Positions 1 through 7,674 of a stretch of DNA of 64,000 nucleotides are shown here, piece after piece (the first letter of the stretch is position 1; every line of letters begins with the position of its first letter). The notes under the pieces were generated by a model that searched no databases, was not told the DNA's origin, and was given only the letters and a program-made list of their open reading frames with translations. A program made the translations under genes and the position numbers. The DNA lies in contig NZ_CP011047.1 of NCBI RefSeq assembly GCF_000982825.1, positions 1,984,001 to 2,048,000 on the forward strand. The letters run 5' to 3'. The stretch comes from Cronobacter sakazakii. Lineage in GTDB: Bacteria > Pseudomonadota > Gammaproteobacteria > Enterobacterales > Enterobacteriaceae.

Positions 1-633
<633 letters not shown>

Positions 634-722
634 ACAACGCCAAAGAAGTCTGGCGTGTTGAGAGACAATTCAGCTTGTGACGGATAAACGTTCATGGCGG
701 AAGCGGTGAACGGAACAGAATT

Positions 723-842
723 TGCCTGGCGGCTGTAGCGCGGTGGTCCCACCTGACCCCATGCCGAACTCAGAAGTGAAACGCCGTAGCGCCGATGGTA
801 GTGTGGGGCCTCCCCATGCGAGAGTAGGGAACTGCCAGGCAT
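723..842 (+). rRNA. rrf: 5S rRNA
   Basis: Complete 120-nt 5S rRNA. It starts TGCCTGGCGGC and ends GCCAGGCAT, so the two ends pair to form helix I, and the core CCATGCCGAACTCAGAAG is typical of enteric 5S. It lies about 90 nt after the 23S end in the usual rrn order and is followed at once by the operon terminator. Confidence 0.97.
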
Positions 843-853
843 CAAATAAAGAA

Positions 854-879
854 CCCCTCAGCACCGCTGAGGGGTTTTT
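854..879 (+). terminator. rrn operon intrinsic terminator
   Basis: Perfect 9-bp stem (CCCCTCAGC / GCTGAGGGG) with a 3-nt loop followed by five T residues, starting 11 nt after 5S. This is the normal rho-independent terminator of an enteric rrn operon. Confidence 0.92.
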
Positions 880-1010
880 GCTTTATGAAATGGATACAAA
901 ACCGCAGGGTTTCGGGTATTACCGTATCCGGCTTTTTACGCGCGACAGCACTTAATGCCACCATCTGGTTATCCTCCGCCTTTCTTTCCCTGAACCCCGC
1001 CCCTTTGCGC

Positions 1011-1250
1011 TTATCGCCGGAATGACACCTGTGCTCGCTGCGCTGTCAGCCAGTCAGCGATAAACGCCGCCACCTGCGCGGGCTCGTTGATATCCAGTAC
1101 CGTCTGTGCCACGCCGGGCAGGGGGATATCGCTGGCCACGGCAATCACGTGGCTGTCCGGCATTAACTCTGCGACGTCCCGCCCGGCACCCTCCCGGAAC
1201 AGCATGATTTTCGCGATCGCCTCGTGTTTAAACCCTTCCACCAGAATCAA
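1011..1250 (-). pseudogene. mobB: mobB remnant (C-terminal part only)
   Basis: The minus strand encodes about 80 residues matching the C-terminal half of MobB, the GTP-binding adaptor of molybdopterin-guanine dinucleotide synthesis: LILVEGFKHEAIAKI, then FREGAGRD and HVIAVASDIPL, ending as in the family. MobB is normally about 170-175 residues; the N-terminal P-loop half is missing. Just upstream (about 1250-1260) a different frame reads K-L-D, which is what precedes this segment in MobB, so a small frameshifting deletion near 1250 plus loss of the 5' half is likely. In E. coli an intact convergent mobB follows rrfA, not rrfG, so this looks like a scar of exchange between rRNA operons. No mobA follows. 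Confidence 0.85.
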
Positions 1251-1497
1251 GCTTCGCAACAGAATACCGACGCTACGCACATCAGGGTTGCTACATTAAA
1301 TCCATCCATACCCCGCTTACAATAAGCCCCGATCTTGCTCAACCTGCGGCCACGTCATATTCTGATTTTCAGCCTGTGAAGCTATGTCAGCAGCGTGTCG
1401 CCTTACTGTCGTGTCTCTGTCAGGCCCGTGTCGTGGCGGTTTTTACCAGCAGAGCGCAATACTGTCTGCCACATCCCTCATAAAGAAGGTCACAGTT
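1251..1497. other. non-coding interval between the mobB remnant and the XRE gene
   Basis: About 250 bp with no recognisable gene. The reading frame of the next gene can be extended back to 1384, but that extension lacks a good ribosome site and does not resemble family members. No terminator or clear promoter was recognised. Confidence 0.5.
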
Positions 1498-1965
1498 ATG
1501 CAAACCGAAAACCGCATCCGCGCGCTTCGCCTCGCTCGCGCCTGGTCTCAGGAACAACTGGCAGAACTCTCCTCGGTCAGCGTTCGCACTATTCAGCGCA
1601 TAGAAAAAGGCGAGCCGCCCTCGCTCGAAACCTTAAGCGCGCTGGCCGCCGTTTTTGACACGCGCGTAGAAGAATTAACGGGCGCGCCGCTCCAGGCTGC
1701 GGGCCCTCTGGATGAAGCGGTATCCACTGCCCGCAGGCGTCTGGATGAGGAGCGACACTTTTATCGCAGCCTGTCCACTGCCGTGGTGGTTTGCGTTGGG
1801 CTTTTCCTGATTAATCGTTTTACAGCGCCGGAAAGTCACTGGTCATTATGGGCGATGCTCATTTGGGGTGGATTACTGGTAGTGAAAGGCCTGCGTTTAT
1901 TCTTACTACGGGGCTGGATTGAACAATGGCAGCAGCAGCGGCTGCAAAAATTACTGCGCAAGTAA
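1498..1965 (+). CDS. XRE-family regulator with C-terminal membrane segments
   Basis: A 155-residue protein. Residues 4-60 form a Cro/C1-type helix-turn-helix (RALRLARAWSQEQLAELS, then SVRTIQRIEKGE), followed by a linker and two hydrophobic segments near residues 88-105 and 113-133 that resemble the 2TM domain seen fused to such regulators. It is probably a membrane-tethered DNA-binding protein; its signal and targets are unknown. The start at 1498 is chosen because AAAGAAGG lies just upstream and the HTH begins at once; a longer frame from 1384 adds an unsupported leader. It sits between the mobB scar and a convergent thiamine-diphosphate enzyme gene, inside a non-backbone stretch. Confidence 0.82.
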   Translation: MQTENRIRALRLARAWSQEQLAELSSVSVRTIQRIEKGEPPSLETLSALAAVFDTRVEELTGAPLQAAGPLDEAVSTARRRLDEERHFYRSLSTAVVVCVGLFLINRFTAPESHWSLWAMLIWGGLLVVKGLRLFLLRGWIEQWQQQRLQKLLRK

Positions 1966-1997
1966 GAGAAAAGGCTCCTCAGCTTGCCTGAGGAGCC
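1965..1997 (-). terminator. terminator of the ThDP enzyme gene
   Basis: Near-perfect hairpin GGCTCCTCAG...CTGAGGAGCC at 1973-1997. Read on the minus strand it is followed by a T-rich tract (TTTTCTCTT), so it serves the minus-strand gene; the plus-strand XRE gene may share the hairpin but has no T tract. Confidence 0.8.
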
Positions 1998-2003
1998 GAC
2001 GCG

Positions 2004-3800
2004 TTACGATTTCTTACCCGGCAGGACGGTATTCATCACCTGATGCGCGGTATCGGCAATCACCTTACCAGCCGATTTATCGCCTTTCGCCATAGAGGAC
2101 ATAAACCCTTTCGCCTGGGCGAAGCTGATATGCGGTGGCAGCGGTGCCACTTCCGGATCGGTTTTCACTTCCAGTACGACCGGACGATCGGCCGCCAGCG
2201 CCTGCTGCCAGGCGGCCTGAAGTTCTTCCGGCGAATCTACATAAATCCCTTTCAGCCCGATTGATTCCGCAAACTGCGCATAGGGCACGTCCGGCACATC
2301 CTGCGTGGCGGCAAAGCGCGGGTTGCCTTCCATAATGCGCTGCTCCCACGTTACCTGATTCAGATCCTGGTTATTAAATACGCAGACGATCAACCGCGGA
2401 TCGGACCAACGCTGCCAGTATTTCTGGATGGTAATCAGCTCCGCGAGATTATTCATCTGCATCGCGCCATCGCCCACCAGCGCCACGACGGGTTTTTCCG
2501 GGAAAGCGAATTTCGCGGCAATGGCATATGGCACTGCCGCGCCCATACACGCCAGACCGCCCGAGAGCGACGCCCGCTGGCCCTGCTTCACTCTGTAATC
2601 CCGCGCAAACCAGTTGGCGCATGAGCCGGAATCTGAGGTGACTATCGCGTTCTCCGGCAGCAATGGCGACATCTCCCACACCACGCGCTGCGGGTTGACC
2701 GGCGTCGCTTTCGCCATTGCGCGTTCTTCGATTTTCTCCCACCACGCTTTGACGGAAACCGCGATTTTCTCCTGCCAGCTGCGGTCTTCTTTACGCTTGA
2801 GCAGAGGAAGCAGCGCCTGTAACGTGCTTACGGCATCGCCATGCAAATTTACCTCTGTCGGGTAACGCAGACCGAGCATCGAGGCATCGATATCTATCTG
2901 TACCGCTCGCGCCTGTCCCTCTTTTGGCAGGAACTCTGTCCACGGGAAGCCGGTGCCAATCATCAGCAGCGTATCGCAGCCCTGCATCAGATCCCACGAC
3001 GGCTCGGTGCCAAGCAGGCCAATACAGCCCGTCACAAACGGCGCATCATCTGGCAATACATCTTTGCCAAGCAACGCTTTAGCAACACCCGCACCGAGCA
3101 GGTTTGCCGCCTGTACCACTTCCACCGCCGCTTCGCGCGCACCCGCGCCTATCAGGATCGCGACTTTTTTGCCGTCGTTAAGAATATCCGCGGCGCGCTG
3201 AAGATCGTACTGATGCGGGATCACGTGCGGGCGCTGATAGCCGGGCCCGGAATGCGTGAAGCCATGCGCGTGCTGCGGCTCCTGCCAGGGTTCATCCTGA
3301 AGATCTTTTGGCAGGATCAGCACCGTCACGCCATTATTCGCTTTCGCAATCCGCACCCCGCGATCCACCAGATGACGCAACTGCGCGGGCGTTGCCGCCT
3401 CCTGAACAAAACTCGCCACGTCGCTGAAGACGCGATCCAGATTCAGTTCCTGCTGATAGGTCGCGCCGCGGGCGGTCGTTTCCGCCTGGCCTGCAATTGC
3501 GATAACCGGCATATGATCCATCTGCGCGTCATACAGGCCAGTTAATAGATGGGTAGCGCCCGGCCCGCCGGTTGAGAGGCAAACACCCGGCTCGCCCGTA
3601 AATTTCGCATGGGCGCAGGCCATAAATGCCGCCATCTCTTCATGGCGCACCTGGATAAACTCAATGCCGTCGCCGGCTTTATCGGCGCGCTGCAACGCGC
3701 CCAGTACGCCGTTAATCCCGTCGCCGGGGTAGCCGTAAATGCGGGTTACGCCCCAGGCTTTCAGTCGTTCTACAAAAAAGTCGCTCGTTTTTTTGGTCAT
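2004..3800 (-). CDS. thiamine-diphosphate-dependent enzyme, pyruvate oxidase/acetolactate synthase-like (YdaP-type)
   Basis: A 598-residue cytoplasmic enzyme of the ThDP-dependent decarboxylase/oxidase superfamily, in the order N-terminal Pyr domain, central FAD/nucleotide-type domain and C-terminal PP domain. The catalytic glutamate lies in VRHEEMAAF (about residue 54-55). The ThDP/Mg motif begins GDGAMQMNN and closes with FNNQDLN about 25 residues later. The closest families I recognise are pyruvate oxidase-like and Bacillus YdaP-like proteins. It differs strongly from E. coli PoxB, lacking its C-terminal lipid-binding tail (here LPGKKS), so pyruvate is only the likely substrate. It lies between the XRE gene (convergent) and a DUF4385 gene (divergent) in the accessory stretch. 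Confidence 0.85.
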   Translation of the reverse strand: MTKKTSDFFVERLKAWGVTRIYGYPGDGINGVLGALQRADKAGDGIEFIQVRHEEMAAFMACAHAKFTGEPGVCLSTGGPGATHLLTGLYDAQMDHMPVIAIAGQAETTARGATYQQELNLDRVFSDVASFVQEAATPAQLRHLVDRGVRIAKANNGVTVLILPKDLQDEPWQEPQHAHGFTHSGPGYQRPHVIPHQYDLQRAADILNDGKKVAILIGAGAREAAVEVVQAANLLGAGVAKALLGKDVLPDDAPFVTGCIGLLGTEPSWDLMQGCDTLLMIGTGFPWTEFLPKEGQARAVQIDIDASMLGLRYPTEVNLHGDAVSTLQALLPLLKRKEDRSWQEKIAVSVKAWWEKIEERAMAKATPVNPQRVVWEMSPLLPENAIVTSDSGSCANWFARDYRVKQGQRASLSGGLACMGAAVPYAIAAKFAFPEKPVVALVGDGAMQMNNLAELITIQKYWQRWSDPRLIVCVFNNQDLNQVTWEQRIMEGNPRFAATQDVPDVPYAQFAESIGLKGIYVDSPEELQAAWQQALAADRPVVLEVKTDPEVAPLPPHISFAQAKGFMSSMAKGDKSAGKVIADTAHQVMNTVLPGKKS

Positions 3801-3958
3801 TATCGTGCCTCGCGTCAGGTGAGTGTGCGCATAAATCCTGAGCTGCGCTCGAAAAGCTAACCTGTTGAAGGGTAGTCCACTTCATAGAGGTAAGCGAAAA
3901 GCGGGAGTTCTCTGAAGCCTGCTATGGTTATACGAAACGCATTACAGGAGGCACTATC

Positions 3959-4414
3959 GTGGCCACAAAGCCTTTTGATTATCAGCAGGACTTCGACAGC
4001 ATCGACTTTCGCGCGCACCCGGAACGGTATCAGGTCGGGCGTGGCGAACAGGGCGTCTTATTGGTTGAGCCGTATAAAAGCGAAATCCTCCCGTACTGGC
4101 GCTATAAAGACGAAGAGAGCGCCAAAGCCTCGGCGGAAAAAATCTATCAGTTGTTTGAAGAGTACCGTGAAAAGGACGATTTTGTCGGGATGGATATGGC
4201 GCGCAAGTTCATTCAGATGGGGTACACCCGCGCGCGTCGCTACGCCAATTATAAAGGCGGCAAAAAATATGACGCCGACCGTAACCTGAATCCGCGCGGC
4301 AACGATCCGACTAAAGCGGCGGCGGCAAAAGTCTTTAAAGGGTGGTGGGATCGCATTCGGGCAGATGAAGATTATCTGCGGCGTAAAAAAGCCCATCAGG
4401 AAAAGTGGGGCTAA
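3959..4414 (+). CDS. DUF4385 family protein
   Basis: A 151-residue soluble, highly charged protein with the features I associate with DUF4385: an N-terminal FDYQQDFDSIDFR, then VGRGEQGVLLVEPYKSEILP, and GMDMARKFIQMGYTRARRYA. No function is established. There is no signal peptide or membrane segment; lysine and arginine are abundant near the C-terminus. The start is GTG, 7 nt after a strong AGGAGG (3946-3951). It is transcribed divergently from the ThDP enzyme and is followed by kgtP on the same strand after about 115 bp, where the conserved backbone resumes. Confidence 0.8.
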   Translation: MATKPFDYQQDFDSIDFRAHPERYQVGRGEQGVLLVEPYKSEILPYWRYKDEESAKASAEKIYQLFEEYREKDDFVGMDMARKFIQMGYTRARRYANYKGGKKYDADRNLNPRGNDPTKAAAAKVFKGWWDRIRADEDYLRRKKAHQEKWG

Positions 4415-4531
4415 CGACGCGTAAATTCCCCGCCTCCTCACGGAAATGCTATTAACATATAATTAACATGATGTTTTATAGCCTGCTAGTTGCCCCGGAG
4501 TACAAGCCGCGGATTTAAAAAGGAGAGAGAC

Positions 4532-5833
4532 ATGACCGAAGTTACCGCCCGGACAGATAAACCGTCACTGACTTCCAGCGATACCCGCCGACGTGTCTGG
4601 GCGATTGTCGGTGCCTCGTCTGGCAACCTCGTCGAGTGGTTTGATTTCTACGTCTACTCCTTTTGTTCGCTCTACTTTGCGCATATCTTTTTCCCCTCTG
4701 ACAACAGCACCACACAGCTTCTGCAAACGGCAGGCATCTTCGCCGCAGGCTTTCTGATGCGCCCCATCGGCGGCTGGCTCTTTGGTTACATCGCCGATAA
4801 ACATGGCCGTAAAACCTCCATGCTGATTTCTGTCTGTATGATGTGTTTCGGCTCGCTGGTCATTGCCTGCCTGCCGGGTTACGCAGTGATTGGCACCTGG
4901 GCGCCGCTGCTGTTACTTGTGGCGCGCCTGTTCCAGGGGCTGTCGGTCGGGGGAGAATATGGCACCAGCGCGACTTACATGAGCGAAGTGGCTATCGAAG
5001 GGCGCAAAGGCTTTTATGCGTCATTCCAGTACGTGACGCTTATCGGCGGGCAGTTAATGGCGCTGCTGGTTGTCGTCGTGCTGCAACAGATTTTGTCAGA
5101 TGACGCTCTGCGCGCCTGGGGCTGGCGTATTCCCTTTGCGCTGGGCGCGGTGCTGGCGGTGGTGGCGCTGTGGCTGCGTTGCTCACTGGATGAGACTTCG
5201 CAGCAGGAGACGCGCGCGCTGAAAGAGGCGGGCTCGCTGAAAGGCCTCTGGCGCAACCGTCGGGCGTTCATCATGGTACTCGGGTTTACCGCCGCCGGTT
5301 CGCTGAGTTTTTATACGTTTACGACCTATATGCAGAAATATCTCGTCAATACGGCGGGAATGCATGCGAATACCGCGAGTATGGTGATGACCGCCGCACT
5401 CTTCGCATTTATGCTGCTGCAACCGTTCTTCGGGGCGCTGTCGGATAAAATTGGCCGTCGCAGTTCGATGCTCTGCTTCAGCGCGCTTGCCACGCTCTGT
5501 ACCGTGCCGATCCTGATGGCGCTGCAAAATGTCAGTTCGCCGCTCGCGGCGTTCGGGCTGGTGATGCTCGCACTGCTGATTGTCAGCTTCTATACCTCGA
5601 TTAGCGGCATCGTGAAAGCCGAGATGTTTCCCGCGCAGGTACGCGCGCTGGGCGTCGGGCTTTCTTACGCGGTTGCCAACGCGCTCTTTGGCGGCTCGGC
5701 GGAGTATGTGGCGCTGTCGCTGAAATCGCTGGGTTCAGAAACGGCGTTTTTCTGGTATGTCTCGGCGATGGGTGCCGTCGCGTTTCTGGTTTCGCTGAAG
5801 CTTCACCGCAAAGGAAAAGGCATGCGCCTTTAA
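4532..5833 (+). CDS. kgtP: alpha-ketoglutarate permease KgtP
   Basis: Major facilitator superfamily proton symporter for 2-oxoglutarate in the inner membrane, 433 residues (E. coli 432) with 12 predicted membrane segments. Near-identical blocks to E. coli include GASSGNLVEWFDFYVYSFCS and the MFS loop motif GYIADKHGRK. The start at 4532 follows AGGAGAGAGA; an upstream in-frame ATG would add a leader unlike the family. Its stop codon overlaps that of convergent yfiM on the palindrome TTAA. It sits first after the accessory stretch, as it sits next to rrnG in E. coli. Confidence 0.97.
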   Translation: MTEVTARTDKPSLTSSDTRRRVWAIVGASSGNLVEWFDFYVYSFCSLYFAHIFFPSDNSTTQLLQTAGIFAAGFLMRPIGGWLFGYIADKHGRKTSMLISVCMMCFGSLVIACLPGYAVIGTWAPLLLLVARLFQGLSVGGEYGTSATYMSEVAIEGRKGFYASFQYVTLIGGQLMALLVVVVLQQILSDDALRAWGWRIPFALGAVLAVVALWLRCSLDETSQQETRALKEAGSLKGLWRNRRAFIMVLGFTAAGSLSFYTFTTYMQKYLVNTAGMHANTASMVMTAALFAFMLLQPFFGALSDKIGRRSSMLCFSALATLCTVPILMALQNVSSPLAAFGLVMLALLIVSFYTSISGIVKAEMFPAQVRALGVGLSYAVANALFGGSAEYVALSLKSLGSETAFFWYVSAMGAVAFLVSLKLHRKGKGMRL

Positions 5834-6153
5834 TGCTCCGCCATCTGCCAGACCGCATAACCGGCGCTGGCACCCGCCACGTCCCACGCCAGATCTTTCC
5901 AGCTCCAGCCGCTCCCCGCCGGGCGGCTGTCCCAGAGTTCTTTCGTCGCGCCAAGGGAAACCGAAAACATCAGCCCGAACGCGGCGGACCGATCCGGGGA
6001 ATGCCCTTGCCGCTGGGCGTATTCATTCCCGGCGGCGGCGAGCAGCGCTGAGCCTAAAAAGTGCTGGGCTTTATCCTGGCCTGCCCAGCTATCCTGCGCC
6101 ATATGGCTACAGCCGGTAAGTGTGACAACTAACGAAAGCAGAAAGGCGCGCAT
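5830..6153 (-). CDS. yfiM: lipoprotein YfiM
   Basis: A 107-residue predicted lipoprotein: short hydrophobic signal (MRAFLLSLVVTLTGC) with lipobox LTGC, mature N-terminal Cys-15. The body matches E. coli YfiM, including AGQDKAQHFLGSA, GATKELWDSRPAGSGWS and DLAWDVAGA. Its function is unknown. The start at 6153 follows GGAGAACGCT and gives the signal peptide directly; longer starts bury the signal. It lies 53 bp upstream of pssA's end on the same strand, so pssA and yfiM may be co-transcribed. Confidence 0.93.
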   Translation of the reverse strand: MRAFLLSLVVTLTGCSHMAQDSWAGQDKAQHFLGSALLAAAGNEYAQRQGHSPDRSAAFGLMFSVSLGATKELWDSRPAGSGWSWKDLAWDVAGASAGYAVWQMAEH

Positions 6154-6206
6154 AGCGTTCTCCATAAAAAAGCCCTGCATGGCAGGGCTTCGTTAAGCGA
6201 CAGGCG

Positions 6207-7562
6207 TCAGAGAATGCGGCTAATCAGCCGGTCGATACGGATACGGCGCAGGCGGCGGATAAGCTTGCGCACTTTTACCGGGTAATCGGCGATGCTTTGC
6301 AGGTCGCGATAGTGTTTTACCACCGTGGTATGGGTGCGGATTTCGGCAAGTTCACGCTGGCGCAGGGAAGCCAGTTGCTGCTTCGGATCGTGGATAAGAA
6401 TCGCGTTTTCCAGATCGAGACGCCAGGCGCGCGGGTTAAGGTTGTTGCCGGTCAGCAGCATCCATTCATTGTCGACCCACATGCCTTTCAGGTGATAGCT
6501 GTTATCACCATCTTTCCACAGACGCACCACCAGTTGATCGGTGTTGACGTAATACTGCAGACGGCTTAAGAAACGGCGCAGGTTGATCTCATAGAGATAA
6601 GGCAGCGCGCCGATGATCTTAAACGGCTGATCTTCCGGAATATAGAAGTCGTTCGCCGTTTTATCGCCGACGATGATTTCCACTTTTTTGCCGTCGCGCA
6701 GAAGCTGGATGATATTACGCACCAGCACCGCGGGCAGGTTAAAGTACGGCGTACAGATGACCAGCTTCTCTTCCGCGCAGGGCATCAGGTGAAAAATGGC
6801 TTTATTCAGCGGGCTCGATTTGCCAAGCCCCACCAGCGGCGTCACGGCCAGCTGATCGTTATCGGCATCGCCCTGAAAATGGTACGCGGCGTCGCGCAGC
6901 AGATGGCGGAACTGGCGGATGTCGTTTTTGATTTCCGGGCTTTTTGGACGGTTCGGATCGTCGAGACGATTCACCGCGTGGCCATTCATTAACTGCGTGC
7001 GCACCCAGTCAAACATCACGTCGGCAAGCTTCGCGTTACGGATGCAATGGTAGCGGTCATAGCGATATTTATCGTGCTGGTGCAGATACACGTCGTTCAG
7101 GCTCGCGCCGCTGTAGAGCACGCAATCATCGATGATAAAGCCTTTGAAATGCAGCACGCCCAGCGCCTCGCGGGTATTCACCGGCACGCCGTAGACCGGC
7201 ACGCTGACGTCCGGGTTTTCCTGCGCCATGCGGCAATACCAGTCGGCGTTAGTGTTCGAGGCTTCCACGCCGATGCGTCCGCGCTGCGCGCGATGCCAGT
7301 CCACCAGGACGCTGACGTCAAGCTCCGGGCGTTGACGCTTGGCTTCATAAAGTGCCGACAACACGCCTTTGCCGCCATCGTCCTGCTCAAGGTAGAGCGC
7401 GATGATGCAGATACGCGTGGTCGCCGTCGCTATCTTTTCCAGGAGCTGTTTGCGGAAATCGGCGGGCGCGAAACAGAACGCGACATCATCAACTGACTGA
7501 GAAAGCTTCGGTAGTTGGGCAAGGTGTTGTTGATGTTTGTTGCGTTTAAATTTTGACAACAT
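6207..7562 (-). CDS. pssA: CDP-diacylglycerol--serine O-phosphatidyltransferase PssA
   Basis: Makes phosphatidylserine from CDP-diacylglycerol and serine, the first committed step to phosphatidylethanolamine; ribosome- and membrane-associated. It is 451 residues, identical in length to E. coli. It belongs to the phospholipase D superfamily with two HKD-type motifs: HFKGFIIDD near residue 138 and HLKGMWVDN near residue 357. The C-terminus is strongly basic (VRKLIRRLRRIRIDRL), typical of this peripheral enzyme. The start MLSKFKRNK matches E. coli; the longer frame from 7604 is not used. It is preceded by patZ on the same strand. Confidence 0.97.
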   Translation of the reverse strand: MLSKFKRNKHQQHLAQLPKLSQSVDDVAFCFAPADFRKQLLEKIATATTRICIIALYLEQDDGGKGVLSALYEAKRQRPELDVSVLVDWHRAQRGRIGVEASNTNADWYCRMAQENPDVSVPVYGVPVNTREALGVLHFKGFIIDDCVLYSGASLNDVYLHQHDKYRYDRYHCIRNAKLADVMFDWVRTQLMNGHAVNRLDDPNRPKSPEIKNDIRQFRHLLRDAAYHFQGDADNDQLAVTPLVGLGKSSPLNKAIFHLMPCAEEKLVICTPYFNLPAVLVRNIIQLLRDGKKVEIIVGDKTANDFYIPEDQPFKIIGALPYLYEINLRRFLSRLQYYVNTDQLVVRLWKDGDNSYHLKGMWVDNEWMLLTGNNLNPRAWRLDLENAILIHDPKQQLASLRQRELAEIRTHTTVVKHYRDLQSIADYPVKVRKLIRRLRRIRIDRLISRIL

Positions 7563-7674
7563 CACAGTGCATATCTTCTCTGAAGTGGATGGTCTTCTGT
7601 GCAATGCAGACGACGGAAGCGGACGATAATACCATTACTGTCCAAAAAAGTGGTCAACATTTCCAGTACCTTAC

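Noticed and set aside
722..955. 77-residue plus-strand reading frame
   Set aside because: It runs through the 5S rRNA and its terminator; no ribosome site and no protein-like composition.
2841..3545. 234-residue plus-strand frame
   Set aside because: Antisense of the ThDP enzyme; no family resemblance.
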